Part shown: positions 1 through 14,121 of the stretch, piece after piece
How the letters are laid out: each line of letters starts with the position of its first letter
How positions within the stretch are numbered: the stretch's first letter is position 1
Origin: Heterobilharzia americana
Lineage: Eukaryota; Platyhelminthes; Trematoda; Strigeidida; Schistosomatidae
Assembly (NCBI GenBank): GCA_944470555.2
Contig: OX104132.1
Location: forward strand, 11,727,755-11,791,754
Direction of reading: 5' to 3'
DNA: 64,000 nt
Notes under the pieces: model-generated
Told to the model about the DNA's origin: nothing
Database searches by the model: none
The model's input: only the letters and a program-made list of their open reading frames with translations
Position numbers and translations under genes: made by a program

Positions 1-1008
1 AGATTGAAAGCTGACAAGTTTTTGAGGTTGGTTCAGCAAAAATATCCTGTTCCTAACACGCTACATGAAATGGTAAAAATTTATTCGTCTGTGTTCGCTC
101 TTACCTCTTTATGGTTATCGGTATATTTAAATGACAGATACAAAAAATTCAATTTGTTTGTTTGAGGGGATTTATTATTCTCAAGGAGATATTCATCAGA
201 GACACTGACGTCGGCTCCAGAAGTATTGAAAGCCTAGGAGGACTTGACATCTATTTCGTTGTAGGATGGGACTCTTCCGCAGTATGCACTCACCACCCCG
301 CCATTAAGAGATTGAAAAGTTGAACCAGTAAGCGTTCTGTGCATTTTGCAGCAGTAAATAGCTGTTCATGTTGGCCCAGTGAACGATTTATTTGCATAAT
401 CATACCCACTGAACTGACGTTTGTGTAATGGGTGCATTTGCGATATGTAAACCTCGAGAAGCAATAAGAGAAACTGAAACTGTTTCGATGGTTTATGTTA
501 TTTTTTCACGGTTTCGAGACTAAGTCTATTTGGTTTTAGAAAAGAATTTCTGTGGGGTTGCACAAAGGCATGATTTCTGTGAATGTCTGAATGAAAGTGA
601 CAGAGAAATATTTCCAACATGAGATTGTCAGTTTGTGCAGGATAAACCATCTTTACCATGTTTTTCGAATTATTAGTGCCTAACACATCCCTATTCATTT
701 TCTGAACGATTTAGTAAACTTTCTAATAGATATCATAATTTACATAACATGACTTAACAATTTAATTTTTGAATAGTTATAGAAATATATGTAACTAGGT
801 GGTCTTTTTAGTACAAAAGATTGATTTATATTTTGCATGATTAAAATCAGATCAGGGTGTATCCAACGAATTTGTCAAATTCACATCATTATTACTTTGT
901 GTCATACGACTTTTCAAAATTACTTTGTCATACATTATATGAGTCTTTTACCCGTTATGTTGTTCTATTTCGGCATTATAATCTGTGAATCAGCATGTTA
1001 TTGTAGGT
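1..1008. other. intergenic or intronic, nothing recognised
   Basis: AT-rich sequence with no ORF above about 66 codons and no repeat family that I can match elsewhere in the window. It could be intron or intergenic DNA. Confidence 0.5.
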
Positions 1009-1105
1009 TCTACTACTATTCACACTACTACTACTACTACTACTCACACTACTACTGCTACTACTCACTACTACTACTGTTACTACTACTACTGTTCCTA
1101 CTTCC
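1009..1105. repeat. imperfect (CTA)n trinucleotide microsatellite
   Basis: About 97 bases of CTA/ACT units with scattered CAC, GCT and GTT interruptions. A 100-codon frame that crosses it (Tyr- and Leu-rich) is a product of the repeat and not a gene. Confidence 0.9.
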
Positions 1106-1689
1106 ACAGTTAGTGGTACTCAATCGTAGTATTCATTGAAAGTTTTCTGTATGCTTTTTGTAAACACCTTGAAAAACAAAAGAAAAATGTGAAACAAATA
1201 GTTTTTTTCTGTCGCACTGACAGTGTTTCTCATATTCATGAAAATAAAATACAAAGCTATGAGTTCAAAAGGGAATATATCACTCTGCAAGCAAACTAAT
1301 TGTATACTAGGTTAGTAGTGAAGTTGTTTGCTTAACTGATAATGATGAGTAAGCATGTTCAAACCTATGCTGATGTTGTATGCATTATGCGTACGTATAA
1401 TAAAAGTGAGGAACGAAGATGTTCAAATGAGTTCAGAGGCGGGATGACTATCAGTCCGCGAATTGACAGGGAGTGGGCAATATTAATATTTTAACTGCAA
1501 TCTAGTATCTCACCGACAACTCACAAATCCCTGGATCTGATACCTTCGAAGTTCGTACCAGGAGTATCTTTTTTAAAACTAAGACAAATTATCTGCGGCT
1601 ATTCAATTCATGAAAATAATTATCTCGAATCTGTTGTTAGCTGTGAGTCACGTCTAAATAACAATTTCTGGCGAAGTATCGTGTAATCA

Positions 1690-1930
1690 TACAGACAAAC
1701 CTTGCTGATGAGTGTCAGCAAGCATGAAACTTAGGTCTAGGGCTTTCTCCCGATTGCCTCTAGCCAGCTAACATCCATCAAAGTACATCGCGATGGTGAG
1801 CCACATTACAAAGTGGTTGATGGAATTAGGCCGGCATTCAAGACTAGAAAAAAGTAGATTGGTTGCTCTCCAGTGTTTCATCAACTTATCATGTAATCAC
1901 TAGTCGCAAATCTGTTTCACAACCGCATCT
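1690..1930 (+). repeat. family C hammerhead SINE, body portion
   Basis: This starts at a hammerhead motif and runs into a body reading TTGCCTCTAGCCAGCTAAC, then CATCGCGATGGTGAGCC. The same body follows the motif at 26820-26990, 53885-54020 and 54830-54960, so it is a dispersed family. No tRNA-like head is visible upstream here, so the copy is probably 5' truncated. Confidence 0.6.
1699..1743 (+). ncRNA. hammerhead ribozyme motif, family C, core intact
   Basis: Core CTGATGA lies at 1705-1711. A short stem II follows (GTG 1712-1714 against CAT 1723-1725), then GAAA at 1726-1729. Stem III is ACTT/AGGT with cleavage predicted after C1737. Stem I is formed by ACCTTG (1699-1704) with TAGGG(C) (1738-1743), allowing G-U pairs. 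All universally required hammerhead core positions are present. Activity is inferred from sequence and secondary structure only. Confidence 0.6.
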
Positions 1931-4350
<2,420 letters not shown>

Positions 4351-4886
4351 AGTCTCTTGTTGCTTATTCTTATCATTCTGGCCTTCTCATCACAACTGAT
4401 CTTCAGTATCGAGCCAGCGTAGGCGGTAGCTGCCGATGATGTGTGATGTCTGTATTTTGTTGGAAATGCTTTTCGTAACGCGCCAAGTCTCTCAACAGTC
4501 ACACAGAAGCACTGGCTTACTTGACCTAATTAGTGTTCGAAATCCTGATCCTGTTCACGCTTTATGCTGAGTGCAGTACAGTGCAGTAGATCTACGCACT
4601 GATTTCAGATTGATGAAGGAAGGCCTATCTTTCTGTCTTTCCGATCGTGGCTGGCTTTGACATCCTTATCTATGCCACCGTCGCCTGTAGATGAAGGGAT
4701 ACTGCCTAGGTATGAAGGGGGTAAATGCATAGGTAGGTGGATAGATGGATAGGTGGGTGAAAGAGACTTCTCCCTTCAGATTTCTCCCGTGCTGGTAATT
4801 AGTGCTTGATGTTGTTGTTGTTATTGTTGGTTGGGTATCTTCATCACCTCTGTCTTATCTACGTTCACCTGAAGTCCCGTCTTCGC
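4351..4886 (-). mobile_element. RTE-type retrotransposon fragment (post-RT region), joined to the CCAG array
   Basis: Minus-strand reading gives the C-terminal region of an RTE ORF: RLGALRKAFPTKYR, then ARMIRISNKRLWLAG, running into the tetranucleotide array at 4054-4350. The nucleotide match to 16590-16980 on the opposite strand is clear (CCACGATCGGAAAGACAG and neighbouring sequence). Both copies share short tandem expansions (GTAGGT/ACCTAC and CACTG units) that the copies at 30684-33996 and 49300-50352 lack, so they belong to one subfamily. It is truncated at both ends and is dead as an element. Confidence 0.8.
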
Positions 4887-5614
4887 ATAGTGGAATGAAA
4901 CGAATCAACTTGGATAGATTTAAATGTTAGTCATCTACACTCGAGGAGAATACTGGTCTGCAACCTAGAATGGATAGCACATCAACAGTTATATTGTGTT
5001 CTTATTTAAACTGAATGTATACAGAGATATATAGATTTGGTATATTGAATAACACTAGTTATTCACCTAATATTCTACGAGGTTTACCAATTAATTATCA
5101 GTGATGCATCTGACTGATATGAAAACTGAGCACCTGAGACTAGCCTAGATTTATAGGTTTTATGTTAGTACTAAATTTTGATTGTCGGTAGGCATAAAAT
5201 TCAAGCATGTGATGCCTTCTGAGGCAAATAAATGTCAAAGATTCTTTCTAGTTTTAAGAATGAAGTTCCACTGATGTAGGTAATACTAATAAATTGGTAA
5301 TTAATTATGTCAGTCATTGTATGAATTTAATTTTATAGTAAGAGCAATTGGAACTGCTACAAAATCGATAATCAATAAGTACTAGTTGTATAGTGTATAC
5401 AAAAGAACAGTTAACTGACTTGATTTAGTAAAATCGATAACTTGTCCTTCATTTGAATCGAAACAATTCTCCGACTAGAAAGTGATACATAGAGATCAGC
5501 TGTATGCAAAATGCTTCCATGGTAGTCTTCGAATGCCTGTGGAGTAGGATCTTAATGGGTATATCCTCCTTAAGTTTTAGCTTTATGAATAATGGTATTG
5601 ACGAATAGTAGCTA
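4887..5614. other. intergenic, nothing recognised
   Basis: AT-rich spacer between the RTE fragment and a hammerhead SINE. No supported gene or repeat is seen. Confidence 0.4.
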
Positions 5615-5675
5615 GCAGTGGAATCTAGGACCTGCGTTCCGTTCTGTTTAGGACTCGTCAGGTGGATGTACCTAC
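5615..5675 (-). ncRNA. decayed hammerhead motif, family A
   Basis: The reverse complement reads ACATCCAC, then CTGACGA, GTCCTAAACAGAAC, GGAA and CAGGTCCTAGATTCCACTGC. The loop sequences match family A, but GAAA has become GGAA and stem II is mispaired, so cleavage is unlikely. It forms one half of a SINE split by the insertion at 5678-6411. Confidence 0.6.
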
Positions 5676-5677
5676 CT

Positions 5678-6411
5678 CTATGGCGCCGCCGTGATATTCG
5701 TTTGTCTATTAAGGGTCGCGTGTACTGCACAGCAGTCCGCTCTGTTCTACTGTATGGCTGTGAAACATGGCCACTGAAAGTGGAGGATACAAAAAGGCTT
5801 CAGGTGTTTGACCACCGTTGCCTTCGTAGAATAGGACGTATTCCGTGGTATCACCACATGAGTAATGCAGAAGTCAGGTGTCGAGTTTGGGGAGAAGAGG
5901 TAAATTAGTTGACGAGGTTGTGAACCTTCATCGACTGAGATGGTTGGGACACGTACTACGTATGCCTAGTCACCGATTGCCTCATCACACAATGTTGGCT
6001 GAGGTGGGTCCAGGCTGGAAAAAGGCCCGAGGTGGCCAGACTAAGACATGGCACAATGTATGAAGTCTCTGACTGTTGGTTTAAGCCATGTAGGACGATG
6101 CAGACTAAGTGGTTGGGGTCCACGGGACAAGAGGAACCAGTGGTTGGAGACCCTAGGTGATATGGCTGGGAACCGGTCAGTGGCGCAGATGTATACACAC
6201 ATTATCCTCATCTTAACAACGCTATACCGAATCTCACCATTTTGTCACTCGTCTTTCCTTTCTTCTCGTACTTTATATTTCTTTTGACTGCATTCACTTA
6301 TCTTCATACTTCGCCCCACTACCTTTTTACTTGATGTGCTGATATGAGGTGTGGCAACTCGGACCGTTAAGCAGTAATGCCTGGTCCTGTGTTGACAATG
6401 ATGATGATGAT
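5678..6411 (+). mobile_element. 5'-truncated non-LTR retrotransposon 3' end, with 13-base target duplication
   Basis: Three plus-strand frames in succession give a non-LTR ORF C-terminus: SVLLYGCETWPLKVEDTKR and FDHRCLRRIGRI, then VVNLHRLRWLGHVLRMP and WKKARGGQTKTWH, then GWGPRDKRNQWLETLGDMA. This tail follows the reverse transcriptase in RTE-like schistosome elements and differs from the other RTE copies in this window. The 3' end is a short TGA repeat. Flanks GATGTACCTACCT (5665-5677) and GATGTACCTGCCT (6412-6424) differ at one base and look like a target site duplication inside a family A hammerhead SINE. Frameshifts make it inactive. Confidence 0.8.
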
Positions 6412-6500
6412 GATGTACCTGCCTGCTAGTGAGTGATATTATTTCCGCTGAGTCACGAAGCGCATGTCCTGGATTCCTCTGCTAGTCACGATTCATCAGT
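6412..6500. repeat. remainder of the hammerhead SINE split by the insertion
   Basis: It begins GTACCTGCCTG and AGTGAGTGATATTATT, matching minus-strand family A flank. It then jumps to plus-strand family A ribozyme 3' half (CACGAAGCGCATGTCCTGG, then ATTCCTCTGCTAGTCAC). This suggests two inverted ribozyme units with a deletion between them, as at 47709-47924. Confidence 0.55.
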
Positions 6501-6869
6501 ATCATTATTCATAAAGCCATTTACATATACTACAACTGCCTAACTGATGCACAATATTTAAAGCTCATGTGTACAATCTTAGTTGAGCTACTTTCTCTCA
6601 GATGGATGGCTTAATCATGGAATTTTTCTTCATCTTCCTAGACAACCAAGTATCTGCCTAATTGAATGATATTGCTAACATGCTATCAACTGAAGTGAAT
6701 AAATCCAGTCAAACAGTGAATATTTTCTCTTCAACAAGTCATTTTTACACCCATCTGACTTCTCTCTAAGACGAATATCTCTATGTCAGCTTTCGTTAGG
6801 AGTTCACTTGACTTTGAAAATTACAGACTTGATGATGAACTGAAGTAGACTAAAATGGTGATGAGTTGA
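6501..6869. other. spacer, nothing recognised
   Basis: AT-rich sequence between two retrotransposon remnants. No ORF or repeat match was noticed. Confidence 0.4.
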
Positions 6870-8503
6870 GTATTATGGTGGTGGTCGGCTCAAGAGCTTC
6901 TTGAAGTGGTCGACCCATTGTTTCCTCTGTTTCTCTTCTTTTGTAATTAAATTTCCTTCTTCATCTTTTATTGGTTTCATCTGTGTTGGTCTCTTCCCTT
7001 ATAGCAACCTAGTTATTTGATACAATGTCGTCAGGTCTCTCTTACCTGCAGCTTGTTCTGCTTCACTTGCCAGTGTTTCGTAGAAGTGTCTTTTGTCTTT
7101 CCGTGCACTCTTCTTTACTTCTTTGTTCAGTGTTTTATACATCGTGCTCAGTTCCTCTTGTCGTTGAGCATCCTTGCACTGGTTTATCTTCTGTTTCACC
7201 ATCCTCCTCTCCTCTATCAGCTTCCAGGTATCCGTCGAGATCCATTCCTTGTCTTCTTTCTTCTTCCTTCCTAATACTGTTGTGCAGGTTTCTTTCCACA
7301 TAGCTTTCAAAGACTTCCAGTGTTCTTCCACACAGGTTTCTTCAGGGATGTTGCTCGATGTCTCCCATTTTGTCTTGATGGCTGCCGTGAAGATCTCCTT
7401 TGTAGTTTCATCCTTCAGTTTCCTAGTGTTGTACTTGAATTGAGGTCTATCACCAGCTTCCTTGAAGGCTTTTAACTTGATTTCGAAGGTTCCTTGCACT
7501 AGATAGTGGTCTGAACCTACATCTGCTCCTCTTCTTGACCTTGTGTTAAGTAGACTGCGTCTCCATTTTCTTGAGATTGAGATAAAGTCGATTTGATTTT
7601 TAGTGTGTCCTTCTGGTGAAATCCATGTCGCTTTGTGGATATCTTTGTGCCTGAACACTCTGCCTCCAATCACCAAATCGTTGAATGCACAGAATTCTGC
7701 AAACAATTCTCCATTCTCATTCATTTCACCTAGCGCCTCTCGACCCATGGTTAGTTCTCTTCCTGTGTTGTCCCCTCCCAGTTTGGCATTCATGTCGTCC
7801 ATCAGAATTTTGATATCACCAACTGACGTCTTGTCCAGTGTTGATTGAAGTTGTCTGTAGAATTCCTCCTTTTTCTCTTGCTCTGCATTATTTGTAGGTG
7901 CATAACAAAAAATTGTATGATTGTGACCTTTCTTCCTTTTGAGTTGAATCTTGCTGTCATGATCCTGGAGGAGATTGGTTCCCACTGCATGAGAGCCTTC
8001 GATGCTGTTGGGGACATCATGATAGCCACTCCAAAACTCAGTGTGCTAAAAACGTGGTTGGCGTCTGGGTGACAAAAACGGAGTAGATTATTGATTCTCC
8101 AGTTGACAGTTTGGAGAGTCCACTCCCATTCCATCTGCTTTCGCAAATCCCAAGCACTTCGATGTGATACCTTCTCATCTCTTTTGCAATCTGGGCTGCC
8201 TTACTGGGTTCAAACATCGTGCGGACATTCCATGTCCCCACGTTTACTTTCGCTTTCATCGAGAGAAGACACATCGGCCAATTGGCTTCCCGAAGGCAGG
8301 CTTTCACCAACTGGCGTCATTTCGCCTCTCCGATTCCAGCGGGGAATAAGTTTGTTTTCATTTTTATATTTTGTTTGTGCTTTGAAGTTTCTTTAGCGGT
8401 TAGATTTGTTTTCTGGGGTAGGGTTGCTAGCCTATGCCCAACCTTCCCTCTTTACCCGGGCTTAGGACCGGCTAGTAACTAGTAAACTAGTTAACCAGGC
8501 GAG
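6870..8503 (-). mobile_element. RTE-clade retrotransposon, 5' part with APE endonuclease, 3' truncated
   Basis: Minus strand from a 5' end CTCGCCTGGTTAAC at about 8503, which is shared with the copy ending at 33996. It carries an untranslated leader, the whole apurinic-like endonuclease domain and the linker before the reverse transcriptase, then stops near 6870 after LITKEEKQRKQWVDHFKKL. The reverse transcriptase and 3' tail are missing. Loss of the 3' part is not what abortive target-primed reverse transcription gives (that removes 5' ends), so a later deletion or rearrangement is likely. The family resembles schistosome SR2/SjR2-like RTE elements. Confidence 0.85.
6999..8310 (-). pseudogene. 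RTE endonuclease (EEP/APE fold) ORF, frameshifted
   Basis: Two frames. The first (8038-8310) has VNVGTWNVRTMFEPSKAAQ and MRRYHIEVLGICESRWNGSG, the N-terminal APE motifs. After a frameshift near 8050-7985 the second (6999-7985) continues with YAPTNNAEQEKKEEF, DDMNAKLG (catalytic Asp-x-Asn), HKATWISPEGHTKNQIDF (Thr-Trp and Asn-Gln-Ile-Asp) and VGSDHYLV (catalytic Ser-Asp-His). A Lys/Glu-rich linker of about 150 residues ends in an in-frame stop at ITRLL, after which coding resumes as GKRPTQMKPIKDEEGNLIT. In the intact element this enzyme nicks target DNA to prime reverse transcription. Catalytic residues are retained but the frame is broken, so it is not functional here. Confidence 0.85.
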
Positions 8504-11488
8504 GTTATGCACCCGTAATCATATGTTTTTCATCAGTCATATTAATGAAAGGTTTATTTGAACCATGATAAGGATTTGACCGGACAGTATGAAAAATACT
8601 AGGAGCTGAATGAAAGAAAGTCTGGTTCCAGCTTATTCTTTCCTGAAGAACTTCAGACCAGACTTCAATGCGAAACGTTGGGATTATTTCCTTTCAAATA
8701 CACAAGCACAAACTATGTCTAATGAATGAAGGATGTTGGATGAATGGCATGAGCGAAGTGCAGAACGAGGTATAAGTCAGTGTGTATGAGGATTTTGTGT
8801 AGCACACCTGCTCACTAACATACATACACTCACAAACACTGACACACTTGCTTATAAATAAGAGTACTGAATTAGTAGCAATATTATTAAAATGGTAAGA
8901 TAGATTGTAAGTCAAGGTCATACATAGTTTATTTATTTTACAAAATGTAACAGTTCACTTTAATTACAAAATATCAAGTGTGTGTGTGTGTTTGTGTGCT
9001 TGTGTATTCGAATGTAAATATACTACCGTTATCGTTACCGTTGCTAGTGCTACTGACAGTCTTAACGCTTACACAAGGCGTTAAACTTACAGTTGAGAAA
9101 TAGTATGCATAGTGTAGCTAATCAACAAAATGAGTACATCAGTAAAAAAAAATAAGAATTTGATAAGGAATGTGCACACAGTTTGATAGACATAGTCATC
9201 ATATGAGACATTCCTACTAAATAAATATTAATTAATGTGTCTGTTGGAGGCTGGAATGTTCTATAGAACAGTACGTACGGAGGGGGGTGATTCAAAATTA
9301 AGCTGGAGGTTCTAATCAGTGGGTTGCTGTAAACCGAAGAGTCATTTTATTTCAGCTGTACTTTGGGAGAAGTACTACTTTCTACAATCATGTTCATATT
9401 TGTGTTGAGTATTTCTCAAGTATGACTTAAGAAGAAAGTGGGTTTGATAACTGATCATATTGCGCTGACTGTTATCATTATCACGGCGTCTACATTTACT
9501 TGAGGGTCAAGTAGTCAGCTTTTCAATTGCTGATAGAAAAGAAATGCATAAACCGCGAGAGATTTATGTACCTCTGTGTAGATTTTAACATTTGGCTAAC
9601 TGTAAAACTTTCAGACCAATCCAATAGGTCTTTTAAGTGGCATATGTTGTCATACACTTAGTGAAATCTGATATACCGCCTCCTCTGTCAGCTGATTCAT
9701 TACTAATAACCTTGATTGATTTTTAATGTTTATTAACATTGCACGTACGTTTTGGAATTCATCATCATATTCCACAGTTCTAATCACTCATATTGACTAA
9801 ATAGTCAGCTATACAGATGTGGCATACGTATTTATGTGTGTATGTGTATGTATACATAGCAGAAAGACGAATACTGTATGATTTAGAACAAGAAATAAGT
9901 AGATAATTTAGTATGAATCAGAAAACAAAATGTAACTGAACATAATCAGTAGAACTCAGTTGATTGAGATTAGGGTTCAAAGTCAACTGAAAATCCAATG
10001 ACAGGAGAATAGTGTAATCTAATTTATGAAAGGGGAATAAATAAGATCACTGGAGTAATTCAGGATTGATGATAGATTCATTTTGGTTAATATAAATCTA
10101 GTTTCAGACATATTCCAACCTCAAGGACCTATCTGTTTGATATCCGTCACTTGTTTGATAATGATTACCTACTAATTTATCTCAGTGAATTACTCAGATT
10201 TCTGATGATATTTTCTGAGATAGCCCAGGCTTGGAAGGTTATTATTGAGGGTGAGCTAAAAACCTGCTTCACGGCTGTATTCCATTAGAGATCTCGGGAT
10301 AATAGGTCAAGATGAGGTAACACCTACTTATCACATAATCACATGACAACTAGACGAAGCCATTGGTGGTTAATGGTCGGTCATATACAGCATCAAATCA
10401 ATAATCTGTTGACCACTAGTTTAAACTATATCCTAACCCAAGTTTCGATCACTGTCACATATCACATATTCCTGTTTACGAAATTAGTATGGTTAACAAG
10501 CAGGGAATATACTTGCAATGTTACAAGGTCATACTCAGTATTTATTGAATCACTACGATAAAAAGACGATCAAACTTATATCATCAGGTTAAACTGTAAT
10601 ATCAGTGTATGCTCTTATCATTAATACTGTATAAAAAAGCAGGGAAACAGTATACGTATAGCCTTGTTGTGAACTAGTTATTATCAGGGTTATTTACGTG
10701 AAATAACCAATTTATCGATATTTCCCAACTTCAGTTACTAGTAAAATCTGGTTTTCCTCGTTGGTATTTATTCTCTCTCTTGACTTAATTCTTTTTATGG
10801 GTCACAGGATTTCTTTAAGAACTTCAGATAGTTAATTTTTAAGTGATTCACCAATGAGCAGTAACCTACTGGTTGGCTGGGTTACTTTTGGGGAATGGTT
10901 ATTTTGAAGTTACCGTCTGTAACCTTTTTTTCATTTTTGATAAACACTAGTTTCCTGGTCACAAACTTTAAGAGTTATAAGTCTTACATTGAGTGATGTA
11001 TTCAGAAGTGATCAGTGTTGAAAAGTTCCAAATTACAAGGGAAAAGTAGATCAGAACTTTATGGTTTCATTTGATTTTCGTAGGTTAATTTTGTATTGGG
11101 TATAAAAACTTTACATCTCAATTTTTATGGATCTCACTAATTAAGTTGATTTTAGGGACTTGCTTTGGGGTACTTCCTGACTTTGTTTGACTGTTGCTCT
11201 TCAGTATGACTGTGCAAAGTATTTCACAGTCTGTGCTTAGTAAAGGGGGATTTTACTGACGTTTAAATAGGAAACGATGAATTATGAGTCTTTTGAACCC
11301 ATAATCAAGACAGATACCGACCAGTGAGACTGTACTATCGTCATATCATGAGGTAAGACGCTGACTTTGAAAGAGTATCAATAATTTGACCTTAATCATT
11401 GTTTCAGCGGGTCATATCTGGCTAAGTGTTATTTAGGTTGGAAGAAAAGAGTTCTTAAGCGTAATTTCTATGGTAATGATAGATAGTG
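8504..11488. other. intergenic, a (TG)n tract and a hammerhead-like PLE remnant
   Basis: Near 8643-8683 the + strand reads CCTGAAGAACTTCAGACC and later TGCGAAACGTTGGG, which resembles the hammerhead-like end of PLEs (CTGAAGA and GAAAC), but stem II is poor. A TG-rich run lies at 8978-9006. No gene is supported; the 72-codon frame at 10343-10561 has no features. Confidence 0.4.
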
Positions 11489-11550
11489 ACTAGCAGTAGA
11501 ATCCAAGATGCGCATTTCGTCCTATTTAGGACTCATCAGCTGGATTTACT
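11489..11550 (-). ncRNA. hammerhead ribozyme motif, family A, core intact
   Basis: The reverse complement has CTGATGA (11533-11539), stem II GTCC TAAATA GGAC, GAAA (11515-11518), stem III ATGC/GCAT with no loop, and C17 at 11507. Stem I is ATCCAG against TTGGAT. Flanking loop sequences (GGCAAGTAAATCC and ATTCTACTGC) are those used for tertiary contacts in the S. mansoni hammerhead family. I infer that it could cleave. The short stem III suggests that it would work best in multimeric RNA. Confidence 0.8.
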
Positions 11551-14121
11551 TGCCTTCCAGTGAATGATATTTTACCCACCAGATTAATCAGATCAAATTA
11601 TCCTTTGTCCATTTATTTCCATTTCAGGTTACCTTTTTTTCTTTGAGTAAGCATTGTTGCACAGGTACAAAATAAATATAAAATGATGCATATACATTCA
11701 CACACATACTGAATGTTGAGTTTTAAAAATCTCTGCAATCCTTTAGTCAAGAATATTATTTATTGTAATTTATTTAAAAAGTGATGAGTCGATTATTGAT
11801 CAATGATTGATCGATCGACGGGTCGACAAATGGATTAGGCATTAAGTTATCAAAATAGACAGATATCACTTACTACCTTTTACCTCATCCTTCGTTTATC
11901 TACATATAGATTAGCTTATAAGATTATTAATAATGATAATAATAATAATAATAACAATAAATAAATAAGAAGAAAAGCACAATCATAATTGGATTAATTT
12001 TCCTTCTTTGATTTTTATTTTATTCTTGCTAAAAATTGTCAATTATCTGAGTAGAATAAAGACAAAAAGAGAGAATTTTCTATATTCATCAGTTTACTAT
12101 TCATTGTTAGCTTTTACTCTTTTACTGACTACCCTAAATGTCTTTTGAAAGGAAAAAAAGAGAAAAAAGTTTTATTGATTATCGTAAGAAATTTGAATAA
12201 TTTTTGTACTTTAAAGCATAACTTACATTTATCAAAACTGTTCAATTGATTAATTATTGACAAAAAAACAATAAATAACTCTGTTGAACTAAGATAGATA
12301 TGTTTGTATTGGAGTCTGAAAGAGTATTTATATCCTCTTGGAAGTGTGTAGTTAGTTGATATGCAATGACTGTTTAGACCATAAAAATGCTTACGTCCCC
12401 TCCAACTATCTGATGTAGAAATTGAACTATTTCTAAGTGATCATAAAGCCTAAAGAAGCATCTACTTGAAATCGGTGGTATGCGGCTTTCTTGAAGTATT
12501 TTTAAACGCTACAGAGATGTGAGTGATGTGAACAGTCTTAAATATCAACTTGTAAATCCTCCTTTTCAAAGTAGAATAGCATAGTAGACCCATGAGGGGA
12601 AATCATATTTCTGTTATATTTCCGTTTTGTTTGCAGCCTGACCATAAAGTCAATATGATAATAGTTGTTTTTCTGTTCACCGCAATCCAAGTGAATTTCT
12701 TGTTATACTAGGACTTCATGAAACAACCATTTTAATCGGTATATTCCATTGTGTCCTTGGCATATATATAGGTTTGAAAACCCTTTCAGAGTAGAAACTG
12801 TTGGTTGGGTACAAATAGTCAAGAGGTAATCAACTGAGTGGACTGTGGTTATATGTAATCGCTAAAAAGTGTTACTGAAGCATAAAAGGGTAAGAAGCTA
12901 AGTATTAAGTACTCCTTGTTGTTCCTTGCTGTATGTTAACTTTGGTACCAGTGGCCTTTGCACACAGGATCTCAAGAAAAATCTATTCTGGCCCGTAAAA
13001 TGTGCGTCTAGTCGCAAAAAGTAAGCTCACTTGCTAAGTCAACATATCAATTGGAATTGAAAACACGTGGTCAGAAAATGGCAATGAATAGTTTATCGAA
13101 AAATATAAATATCTGGTATTCACAAAGAACAAATCAGTGAATTCCCGACTGTGCACTTTGAGTACAAGAAACCTGGACTACGGGTACTTTTAGTCACACA
13201 CCATCTCATTATATTCTGACTAGAGCATAGAAACTTATCGTGTAACGGCTATCAAACTTGTAAAATCCATAACAGGGCTAGTCAGAGAAAACTGATAGAG
13301 TCTACTTCAGAAGCTTTTAGGAATAACTGCTGGAACTGAGTGAAACGAGGTACCAAATGAGATGTAAGGCTTAGAGACACTTACCTCATATCTGATCTTT
13401 TCAGTTAGCAGAGATTTACAAAATCGTCATGTGATAGGCCTAGAGGAATTGACTTTACTAAAGGGTCTTTTAGTGTGAGCAGTCACCCGTCAATCTTTGT
13501 CTTACTGTCGCTTCTGTTTATAGCATTTTTCTATTGGATTATAGTTTCCACCTAAGGACGAGGGTCCAGAAAATCGTCAGGCTAGCATCTACGGTTGGCT
13601 TAAACTTGGAATTCAGTAAGTTTGAATAGAGAGATAAAGTTTTCCTTCATAACACCTACAGTATGGGGTTTATTTCTAATACTTGAACAGACATCAGACA
13701 AGAGATCTCTTTGAAATAAAACCCCTTTTATCAGAGCCTGCTTATCTTCCAGTTTACAACATTGAGAAAGTTACTCAGTACAGTATACCTAAGCAATGAC
13801 CTTCAGCAGAGCCGAAGCTATGTCAATTAAGAAACCACTCAATGATAGCATAGCTTTTGTTAAGATTGATTCCCTATTAAAGAAAACAAGTCTAACTATT
13901 CATGAACTACTAGGTAAACGTTTACGATGGTTGTGCCTGTCTAACTAAATCCTATTTTTAACCTTGACACGCTAATACTAAACTGCTAAATTTAAAACTC
14001 CCTATGATAACTACTTGAAATTTAATCAAAGCTTTCTTCTATAACAATCAGTTAACTACATCATTTCTCTTTTATGACCACGAGTCCAAGTCCCGGTGGG
14101 AACAACATCACTCACTGGGAG
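11551..14121. other. intergenic, one AAT microsatellite
   Basis: AT-rich with no ORF of note. It includes a palindromic GATCGATCG stretch near 11805-11825 and the microsatellite at 11925-11969. Nothing else is supported. Confidence 0.4.
11925..11969. repeat. (AAT)n microsatellite
   Basis: About 45 bases of AAT/ATA units with GAT and AAC interruptions, ending in AAATAAATAAG. Confidence 0.85.

Noticed and set aside
837..1139. 100-codon Tyr/Leu-rich frame
   Set aside because: Mostly translated CTA microsatellite; no other coding sign.
7017..8482. Several plus-strand ORFs of 60-101 codons
   Set aside because: Complement of the RTE endonuclease coding sequence.
11790..11830. GATCGATCG-type palindrome as a regulatory site
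   Set aside because: Short and degenerate; no gene nearby and no second copy noticed.
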